The translations under genes and the position numbers were made by a program. Positions 1 through 4,355 of a stretch of 5,942 bases of DNA are shown in pieces; within the stretch, counting starts at the first letter, position 1; the number at the start of each line of letters is the position of its first letter. The notes under the pieces are model-generated. The model did not search any database and was not told the DNA's origin. It worked only from the letters and a program-made list of their open reading frames with translations. Source of the stretch: CAZKUN01 sp964555935 (GTDB lineage: Bacteria; Armatimonadota; Zipacnadia; Zipacnadales; VGFC01); NCBI GenBank assembly GCA_964555935.1, contig CAZKUN010000397.1, positions 1 to 5,942 of the forward strand, read 5' to 3'.

Positions 1-90
1 GCTAGGGGTCGCTCCCGAAGAACCGGTTTCCGCGCCGGTCCCGCCGCCGCCCTGTTCCCCCTGCGGAGCTGCAAGCGGAGGCAGCGTCGG

Positions 91-714
91 GTGTCCACTG
101 CTCCACGACGGCGAACACGACTTGGCTTCGGCGAGTTCGTACCCCACGACGAGGCTGTCGAGTTTGCTCGCTGGGTGTTCCTGGAAGAAGTCGCACGGCT
201 CTATCCTGACGTGCTGGCTGACCTCCGTACAAGAACAGCGGATGACCTTGCTGACTGGGCCCAGGCGTGGAACCTGAACGATCCATGGATTCTCGAGTTC
301 GCCGAAGCGACACGGCGGACGTGGACTGAATATCCGTCCGTAGGGAACTACTGGAGCGACCGCGATCAGCCGGGCGAGATCGCAGCCATCCAAAGGCGTC
401 CAACTCCTCCGGTGTACTACCCGGAGTTGCAGAGCCGAGGTCAATACCTCGAAGCACATCAGGCATACCTTGATGAATGCGAACGGCTCGCCAGTCGCGC
501 CGGGACGCGGCCGCCGCGCAAAGACCCCACGCACTTCGAGTGGCTGATTCACTATCAAGTCGGCCATGAAAGCTACGCTGCGCTGAGTATGAAAGATTCG
601 TCGATTACGAGTCCGCGCACGATGTCTGGACGGTGCAAGTCTCTAGCGAGCTTCATAGGCCTTACCCGTCGTCCCGCCCGTCAGCGATCTTCGACAGCCA
701 AAGCGCAGAAGTAG
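91..714 (+). CDS. Conserved hypothetical protein with C-terminal HTH-like segment
   Basis: A 207-aa soluble protein, with no signal peptide or membrane segment. The middle is rich in Trp and acidic residues (DDLADWAQAWNLNDPWILEF at about 51-70). That pattern recalls widespread uncharacterised bacterial and phage proteins whose function is unknown to me. Residues about 148-194 (HFEWLIHYQVGHESYAAL, then a serine-rich turn, then SLASFIGLTRR) look like a sigma-factor-like or transposase-like helix-turn-helix, so DNA binding is a reasonable inference. The tail is basic (RRPARQRSSTAKAQK). The GTG start at 91 has GGAG at 77-80, about 10 nt upstream. However, the same frame is open to the left edge of the window, so the true start may lie outside it. 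The stop codon sits at the foot of a strong hairpin. The gene looks intact: I checked the segment around residues 160-185 for a frameshift, and the +1 frame already explains the C-terminal similarity pattern. Confidence 0.7.
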   Translation: MSTAPRRRTRLGFGEFVPHDEAVEFARWVFLEEVARLYPDVLADLRTRTADDLADWAQAWNLNDPWILEFAEATRRTWTEYPSVGNYWSDRDQPGEIAAIQRRPTPPVYYPELQSRGQYLEAHQAYLDECERLASRAGTRPPRKDPTHFEWLIHYQVGHESYAALSMKDSSITSPRTMSGRCKSLASFIGLTRRPARQRSSTAKAQK

Positions 715-735
715 CCTCGCCGCGCTTCTGCGCTT
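701..735 (+). terminator. Perfect 11-bp hairpin at the end of the first gene (terminator-like)
   Basis: AAGCGCAGAAG (701-711) and CTTCTGCGCTT (725-735) are exact reverse complements separated by a 13-nt loop that contains the TAG stop (712-714). The position suits a transcription terminator between the first gene and the regulator gene. There is no U-run after the stem; the following bases are ATAT and then a C tract. Termination could therefore be weak, or the hairpin could instead protect the 3' end of the mRNA. The stem is symmetric and could act on either strand. Confidence 0.55.
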
Positions 736-754
736 ATATCCCCCCCCGGGGTCC

Positions 755-783
755 GTGCCAGGCTTTCAGGCGGGACGAATACT
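755..783 (+). promoter_or_regulatory. Weak candidate sigma70-type promoter inside the operator dyad
   Basis: GTGCCA (755-760) and AATACT (778-783) are separated by 17 nt, and each matches the -35 and -10 consensus at 4 of 6 positions. The -10-like box falls on the centre of the 765-796 dyad. A protein bound to the dyad would then block it, as in many phage repressor and Cro promoters. The matches are weak and the organism's consensus is unknown, so this is only a proposal. Confidence 0.25.
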
Positions 784-796
784 CGTCCCACCTGAA
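765..796. promoter_or_regulatory. 32-nt dyad upstream of the HTH regulator, likely operator
   Basis: The arms TTCAGGCGGGACGA (765-778) and TCGTCCCACCTGAA (783-796) pair at 13 of 14 positions around a 4-nt centre (ATAC). The dyad ends 22 nt before the GTG start of a Cro/CI-like gene, and such proteins bind symmetric sites. An operator for self-regulation is the simplest reading. As RNA it would also form a stable hairpin, so a terminator or a 5'-UTR structure is the alternative; no U-run follows. Confidence 0.6.
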
Positions 797-818
797 CAAC
801 CTTGTGAGGGTTCCGCTC

Positions 819-1046
819 GTGAATTTACCGCTGAAGCTCAGCATTCTCAAAAGCGGCAAGTCCCAGCGGCGGGTCGCGGCCGAAGCCGAGGTTTCCGAAA
901 ACAGGTTGTCGGAAATCGTGTGCGGTTGGACCGCCGCCAGGGAGTGTGAACGCGAGGCTCTCGCCCGGGTGCTGGGGGTACGGATCGATCAACTGTTCGG
1001 CGACGGGGCAACTGTTGAGATCCGGTCGGCTTGCCCGCGGATGTAG
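819..1046 (+). CDS. Small Cro/CI-type (XRE family) HTH DNA-binding protein
   Basis: A 75-aa protein made almost entirely of one helix-turn-helix domain. Helix 2 is near SQRRVAAEA (15-23), a turn follows at EVSEN, the recognition helix is near RLSEIVCG (29-36), and the closing helix leads to ALARVLGVRIDQLFG (48-61). The ending 'LA..LGV..D.LF' is characteristic of XRE-family domains. The chosen GTG start has GAGGG at 806-810, 8 nt upstream. The same frame is open further back to 633, but that would translate through the hairpin and dyad, so the short form is preferred. The role is probably a phage or element transcriptional regulator acting on the adjacent dyad, but whether it is repressor, Cro-like or activator cannot be decided. 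It is followed after 5 nt by the excisionase-like gene, suggesting co-transcription. Confidence 0.75.
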   Translation: MNLPLKLSILKSGKSQRRVAAEAEVSENRLSEIVCGWTAARECEREALARVLGVRIDQLFGDGATVEIRSACPRM

Positions 1047-1051
1047 AACAG

Positions 1052-1273
1052 ATGACCACCTGGCTGAAGGTCCCGAAGGCGGCGAAGGAAAACGCTGGCG
1101 GAGTCTCGCCAAAGGTGCTCTATGCCGCCATCCGTCAGGGCAAGCTCAAGGCTGCGCGTATCGGATCCGGTCGCAACATCTTGGTATGCGAGGCGTTCAT
1201 CGATGAATGGCTGATGCGCTCGGCAGGCGAGCCGGTCGAGGAAACCCCGCCGTCGATCCGGAGGGTCGGATGA
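1052..1273 (+). CDS. Excisionase-like winged helix-turn-helix protein
   Basis: A 73-aa protein with the layout of the MerR-like excisionase family (HTH_17 type). The HTH spans about residues 6-38 (VPKAAKENAGG, then SPKVLYAAIRQGKLKAARIG). A wing follows with a basic hairpin (RIGSGRNILV), and the domain closes with the typical FIDEWL (49-54). Family members bind DNA as Xis proteins directing integrase, or act as small regulators; which role applies here is not shown because no integrase gene is in the window. ATG 1052 is preferred over an in-frame TTG at 1031, which would overlap the previous gene. The Shine-Dalgarno is poor, so translation is probably coupled to the HTH gene that ends 5 nt earlier. 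The Pro/Glu-rich tail (GEPVEETPPSIRR) is not part of the fold. Confidence 0.75.
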   Translation: MTTWLKVPKAAKENAGGVSPKVLYAAIRQGKLKAARIGSGRNILVCEAFIDEWLMRSAGEPVEETPPSIRRVG

Positions 1274-1370
1274 CGGCCGACTCCCGCGCTCTGGTCACCG
1301 AGACGCTGGCAGACAGCGAACACGAGTCTCGCGCGCCGTCCGGCGGCGGGGTAAGAACAGCACAACAGAC

Positions 1371-1380
1371 AAGGAGGAGA
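1371..1380 (+). promoter_or_regulatory. Near-ideal Shine-Dalgarno sequence
   Basis: AAGGAGGAGA holds the full anti-16S core AGGAGG, 7 nt before ATG 1385. It is the strongest ribosome binding site in the window, yet it leads only into a 21-codon ORF. It therefore probably decides a start in a short gene or leader rather than being chance. Confidence 0.65.
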
Positions 1381-1384
1381 CCAA

Positions 1385-1450
1385 ATGTCTACGCGAGGAC
1401 CGCCGACAGCCGCCAGGTGGGCCGTACACGACAGCGCCCTGGCCGGATGA
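1385..1450 (+). CDS. Possible 21-aa micro-ORF or leader peptide
   Basis: The ORF begins MSTRGPPTAARW and ends at TGA 1448-1450. The only strong evidence is the near-perfect ribosome binding site at 1371-1380. Its stop overlaps an ATG (ATGA at 1447-1450), which opens a further 35-codon frame that runs into the next gene out of phase. The micro-ORF is in the same frame as the 147-aa gene at 1508, and the codons between (1451-1507) hold no stop. A single TGA therefore separates this strong start from the downstream gene. It may be a real small protein, a translational leader for the 147-aa gene, or the remnant of a longer N-terminus cut by a nonsense change. I recognise no family. The surrounding stretch 1274-1507 otherwise holds no convincing gene: a frame open from ATG 1270 to 1554 reads as Arg/Thr-rich low-quality sequence and overlaps the next gene. 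Confidence 0.35.
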   Translation: MSTRGPPTAARWAVHDSALAG

Positions 1451-1507
1451 GGACCAAGGCGCCAGTGCACACGAACGTTAACCCATTCTACGTTGAGGAA
1501 TTACATC

Positions 1508-1951
1508 ATGCCAAATTACAGGTCGGCGTTTCCGTCGAAGTTTCTCAAGGCTGACAACTTCCCTCACGCGCAAGAGCTCGAGATCGCCTCGGTCGACTTC
1601 GAGGACGTGGGCACGGGCCAGAAGCAAGAACGCAAGCTCGTTGTCCACTTCGTGGGGCAGTCCAAGGGGCTGGTCCTGAACCTGATCAACGCGGACACGA
1701 TCGCGGAGATCAGCGGGACGGACGACTACGAAGGGTGGCCAGGACACCGGATCACCGTGTTCCCGACGAAAACGGAGTTTCAGGGCAAGCGCGTGCCATG
1801 TCTCCGCATCAGCGAGCCGTCCCGCCAGGCCAAGCGTTCGGCTCCACCCACGCAGGCAGAACCTGTGGCTGCGTGGGTGACCGAGCCGGAGCAGGCGACA
1901 CCTGATCAGGCCGGACGAGCACGTGACATCGACGAGGCGATGCCGCAGTAG
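1508..1951 (+). CDS. Conserved phage-associated protein, function unknown (possible nucleic-acid-binding role)
   Basis: A 147-aa protein resembling a family common in phage replication modules. The family pattern is an N-terminal 'Y...F.SKFLKA' start, then KGLVLNLINADTI (53-65), then a 'W.G.RIT.FPT...F.GK.V.C.RI' block (77-101). The predicted structure is mostly beta strands over residues 20-103. The tail after residue 104 is Pro/Ala/Glu-rich and probably disordered. Genes of this type often sit next to primase, helicase or recombination genes, so an accessory DNA-replication role is an inference; I know of no established activity. ATG 1508 is chosen over TTG 1493 because GAGG at 1495-1498 lies 9 nt upstream. 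The stop TAG overlaps the GTG of the primase gene by one base (TAGTG), implying translational coupling. Confidence 0.75.
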   Translation: MPNYRSAFPSKFLKADNFPHAQELEIASVDFEDVGTGQKQERKLVVHFVGQSKGLVLNLINADTIAEISGTDDYEGWPGHRITVFPTKTEFQGKRVPCLRISEPSRQAKRSAPPTQAEPVAAWVTEPEQATPDQAGRARDIDEAMPQ

Positions 1952-3957
1952 TGAGGTCGACGTTCTCACCGGAGTCGGGGAGTGCCCCGGCTCCGGTTGA
2001 GGCAGAGACCGTGATCGACATGGACCCCACACGCGCGCCAGCGCTCGCGCCGGACCTTGACCGGGTGCCGCCTGAGATCCGCGAGAGCACGCGTGTGGTC
2101 GTCTGGCACTATGAGGAGCGCGACGGCACGCCGACAAAGGTGCCGGATGTGCCGTCCGATCCGTCCCGGCGCGCCTCCGTCACCGATCCATCGACGTGGG
2201 ACGAGTTCGCCGTGGCACGCGCGGCCTTCGAGGACGGCAAGTGCGACGGCGTCGGGTTTGTCCTCGGGGACGGGGTCGTCGGGGTCGACCTGGACAAGTG
2301 CCGAGACCCCGAGACCGGTACCATCGACCCCAGCGCACTCGGCATCATCAAACGCCTCAACTCGTACACCGAAGTCAGCCCGTCCGGTCGAGGGGTGCAC
2401 TGCCTTGCGCGCGGCACGCTCCCGCCTGGCCGCCGACGCAAGGGCACCGTTGAGATGTACTGCGACGGCCGCTATTTCACCGTGACAGGCGCCCACCTCG
2501 CAGACACCCCGACGAGCATTGAATCTCGCACCACAGAGCTGACAGCGGTGCATGCCGACCTATTTGGCAGCAGTGGGACGAACGGCCAGCGGCTGGCGAC
2601 GGCAACGCCCCGGCTCGCGGTCACGGCGTTGAGTGACGAGCGACTCCTCCGGATCGCGCGATCCGCGCGCAACGGCGAGGCGATTGATCGACTCCTAGCC
2701 GGCGATCGCTCAGGGTACACGTCTCCCTCCGAGGCCGATCTCGCGCTCTGTAATCACCTGGCGTTCTATGCGCACGGTGACGACGGGCAGATCGATCGCA
2801 TCTTTCGATCGAGCGGCCTCATGCGGGACAAATGGGACCGTCGCCTCGGCGACACGACCTATGGCGCCACGACGATCCAGCAGGCCATCGCGGGATGTCA
2901 CGAAACCTACCGGCCGATCGCGGACGGGTTGTGTCTCCACGTCAACGACACTCGAACCGCCACGCCACGTGCGACACAGGAGGACGATGCTCCTGTATCG
3001 AGCGCGCTCCCTGACTTTCTCCAGCAGGCGTCCGCTCTGCCGGCACGCGAGGAGCTGATCCCGGGCCTCATTGCAAAGCGTGAGACCTCGCTCATCCATG
3101 GCGCGCCGCGTGGGCTCAAGACATGGGGCCTGCTGGAGATCGGCCTGGCCATTACCACGAGGACGCCAGCGTTCGGCCTCCTGACGCCACCCGCGGCCGG
3201 GCGTGTGTTGTATGTCACCAACGAGGACGGCATGGCCACCCTTGGGGCACGGCTCCGCGGGCTCCTGGCCGGCCGCGGCCTGACGCAGGCGCCGGAGGGC
3301 TTCCGCCTGCTCGTCCATCAAGGTGTCACCCTGGACGACCCCGAATGGCAGGCCAGGCTCATCGCCGAGATCCGCCGGTTTGCGATCGACCTGGTGATGC
3401 TCGACCCCATGCGTTCAGTCACGAGTGCTGTGGACCAAGGGCCACGCGAATTTCAACCCGTCGGGTCCTACTTGCGCACGCTCATCAACGAGACCGGCGC
3501 GGGGACGCTGTGCTCGCATCACGATACGAAACCGCAGCTCGGAGTCGCAGAGACCCGTCGGCGCGCCCAGCGTGTCTCTGGTGGGGGCCTGTTCTCGTAC
3601 ATGGATGCCCCAATCCATGCCTCGACAGCCGGTGACGGCAAGACGCTCCTAGTGCCCGACGGCTTCAAGCATACGGAGGACCCGCCGCCGATCCTCTTCG
3701 AGCTCCGTGTCGAACCGGACGGAGTATTCCGACTCGTGGCCGAGGAGACGACCGGGCGGAACCCGAACGAGATCGAGCTGCACGCTGCCATCCTCGAACA
3801 CCTCCGGCAATCTGGCGGCAGCTCGGGACGAGGTATCACCGATGCCGTGCAGCGTCGGAAACAGGACGTCGCAGACGCCCTTGAGATCCTCGAGCAACGA
3901 GGAATCGTCGACTGCACAGATGGTCCACGCCGAGCCAAGTTGTGGTGTCTGCAATGA
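1951..3957 (+). CDS. Bifunctional primase-polymerase / RecA-like helicase (NrS-1 polymerase-like)
   Basis: A 668-aa replication protein expected to make primers and unwind DNA at the element's origin in the cytoplasm. Domains, in order: (1) archaeo-eukaryotic-primase-like domain, about 45-205, with VVVWHYEERDG, then GVDLDKC (candidate metal-binding D113 and D115), SPSGRGVH (H150) and VEMYCDGRYFTVTG (E168). This order of D-x-D, H and E is that of the NrS-1 phage polymerase family. (2) Helix-bundle region, about 220-320, with NGEAIDRLLAGD, SEADLALCNHLAFYA and FRSSGLMRDKWDRR, typical of the family. (3) RecA/AAA_25-type ATPase, about 355-595: Walker A-like GAPRGLKTW (384-392), Walker B-like LVMLDP (481-486) and CSHHDTKP (521-528). 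(4) Winged helix, about 605-668 (LEHLRQSGG...GITDAVQRRKQDVADALEILEQRGIV). The Walker A lacks the usual last Gly (Leu389). GTG 1951 is supported by TAGTG overlap with the preceding gene; ATG 2020 is an alternative that keeps all domains. Confidence 0.88.
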   Translation: MRSTFSPESGSAPAPVEAETVIDMDPTRAPALAPDLDRVPPEIRESTRVVVWHYEERDGTPTKVPDVPSDPSRRASVTDPSTWDEFAVARAAFEDGKCDGVGFVLGDGVVGVDLDKCRDPETGTIDPSALGIIKRLNSYTEVSPSGRGVHCLARGTLPPGRRRKGTVEMYCDGRYFTVTGAHLADTPTSIESRTTELTAVHADLFGSSGTNGQRLATATPRLAVTALSDERLLRIARSARNGEAIDRLLAGDRSGYTSPSEADLALCNHLAFYAHGDDGQIDRIFRSSGLMRDKWDRRLGDTTYGATTIQQAIAGCHETYRPIADGLCLHVNDTRTATPRATQEDDAPVSSALPDFLQQASALPAREELIPGLIAKRETSLIHGAPRGLKTWGLLEIGLAITTRTPAFGLLTPPAAGRVLYVTNEDGMATLGARLRGLLAGRGLTQAPEGFRLLVHQGVTLDDPEWQARLIAEIRRFAIDLVMLDPMRSVTSAVDQGPREFQPVGSYLRTLINETGAGTLCSHHDTKPQLGVAETRRRAQRVSGGGLFSYMDAPIHASTAGDGKTLLVPDGFKHTEDPPPILFELRVEPDGVFRLVAEETTGRNPNEIELHAAILEHLRQSGGSSGRGITDAVQRRKQDVADALEILEQRGIVDCTDGPRRAKLWCLQ

Positions 3958-3959
3958 CC

Positions 3960-4107
3960 GGGGAACCACTCAAAGCGAGAGGCGAGTGGGTCCGCCCCTA
4001 TAAACAGGGGCTGCAAATGGAGAAGGCAGTGGCTGGAACCACTCGGACCCACTCAAAACGGGTAAAAAGCGAAGTGGTTCCCCTCCCTATAGGGGAGGGA
4101 ACCACTC
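3960..4107. repeat. Cluster of six 10-bp repeats in both orientations (candidate origin/iterons or operators)
   Basis: The element GGAACCACTC, or its variant GGACCCACTC, occurs at 3962-3971 (+), 3984-3993 (-, C variant), 4035-4044 (+), 4045-4054 (+, C variant, directly abutting the previous copy), 4072-4081 (-, one mismatch) and 4098-4107 (+). A partial inverted copy (AGTGG, 4028-4032) faces the third. The array begins 3 nt after the stop of the primase-helicase gene and ends 17 nt before the ATG at 4125. Inverted pairs make several hairpins. Repeated protein-binding sites beside a replication initiator are typical of origins. NrS-1-type polymerases are known to start synthesis at a specific short sequence in a non-coding region of their phage. 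An operator array or REP-like element is also possible. The stretch is open in the same frame as the downstream gene (from ATG 3954), so translation is not excluded. Confidence 0.7.
3994..4011. repeat. 6-bp inverted repeat hairpin within the repeat cluster
   Basis: GCCCCT (3994-3999) and AGGGGC (4006-4011) flank the AT-rich 6-nt loop ATAAAC, directly after the second copy of the 10-bp element. The CCCCTATA motif is echoed by CCCTATAGGG at the centre of the larger palindrome at 4069-4109. The AGGGG arm could also serve as a ribosome binding site for an in-frame ATG at 4017. Confidence 0.5.
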
Positions 4108-4109
4108 GC
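4069..4109. repeat. 41-nt near-perfect palindrome within the repeat cluster
   Basis: AGTGGTTCCC (4073-4082) and GGGAACCACT (4097-4106) are exact reverse complements, each a copy of the cluster's 10-bp element. Inside lies the perfect palindrome CCCTATAGGG (4085-4094). GCG/CGC at the outer ends also pairs, with A4072 bulged. Only positions 4083-4084 opposite 4095-4096 fail to make standard pairs. There is no U-run, so a standard intrinsic terminator is unlikely; an origin hairpin or protein-binding cruciform fits better. As RNA it would be very stable and lies 15 nt before ATG 4125. Confidence 0.65.
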
Positions 4110-4124
4110 ACACCCCGCCGGAAC

Positions 4125-4355
4125 ATGTCGACACCAGAGCACGAGATTGTGGTGTTCCGCCTGGGCCTCAGCGTCCGGGCAACGGCTCTGCGGTTACTGC
4201 TGGACGTCGAGGCGCGCGGGCTCTTGGTGACGTTGGACGACTCCGAGATCGTCGTGCGTCCTGACAGCCAGCTCACCAGCGCGGACCGCAACGGTATCGA
4301 CGAGCACCGCGACCAGCTCGCCGCGATGGTCCGCATGTGCGAGAGGCCGGCCTAA
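4125..4355 (+). CDS. Small TubC_N-like domain protein
   Basis: A 76-aa protein whose residues about 18-70 (ALRLLLDVEARGLLVTL, then IVVRPDSQLT, then NGIDEHRDQLAAMVR) match the TubC N-terminal docking-domain pattern: helix, 'rG..l', short beta hairpin, 'L....R..I..h...L..m'. That fold is best known from NRPS/PKS docking. Stand-alone copies also occur next to phage primase genes, where their role is not known to me; a protein-protein adaptor for the primase-helicase is a guess. The start is uncertain. ATG 4125 gives just the domain but has no clear Shine-Dalgarno. ATG 4017 has AGGGG 6 nt upstream. ATG 3954 overlaps the primase stop as ATGA and would give 133 aa, translating the repeat cluster. 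I prefer 4125 because the upstream codons are set by palindromes and include codons such as AGA and ATA. The TAA overlaps the next ATG (TAATG). Confidence 0.6.
   Translation: MSTPEHEIVVFRLGLSVRATALRLLLDVEARGLLVTLDDSEIVVRPDSQLTSADRNGIDEHRDQLAAMVRMCERPA

Noticed and set aside
2..466. 154-codon - strand frame at the left edge
   Set aside because: Low-complexity Arg/Ser/Gly-rich product opposite the first gene; no motif and no good ribosome binding site was seen.
580..714. Possible frameshift at the 3' end of the first gene
   Set aside because: The +1 frame gives the expected SYAAL...SLASFIGLTRR ending; the alternative frame yields no better family-like sequence.
633..818. Upstream extension of the HTH gene to ATG 633
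   Set aside because: It would overlap the first gene and translate through the hairpin, the C8G4 tract and the dyad. GTG 819 has a good ribosome binding site and keeps the complete domain.
1478..2137. 219-codon open frame on the - strand
   Set aside because: It lies opposite the 147-aa gene and the primase start, both of which show family motifs. The product is Arg/Pro/Ser-rich with no recognisable motif, typical of antisense shadows in high-GC DNA.
3960..4107. CRISPR array
   Set aside because: Repeats are only 10 bp, occur in both orientations and have irregular spacing; there are no spacer-length units and no cas gene.
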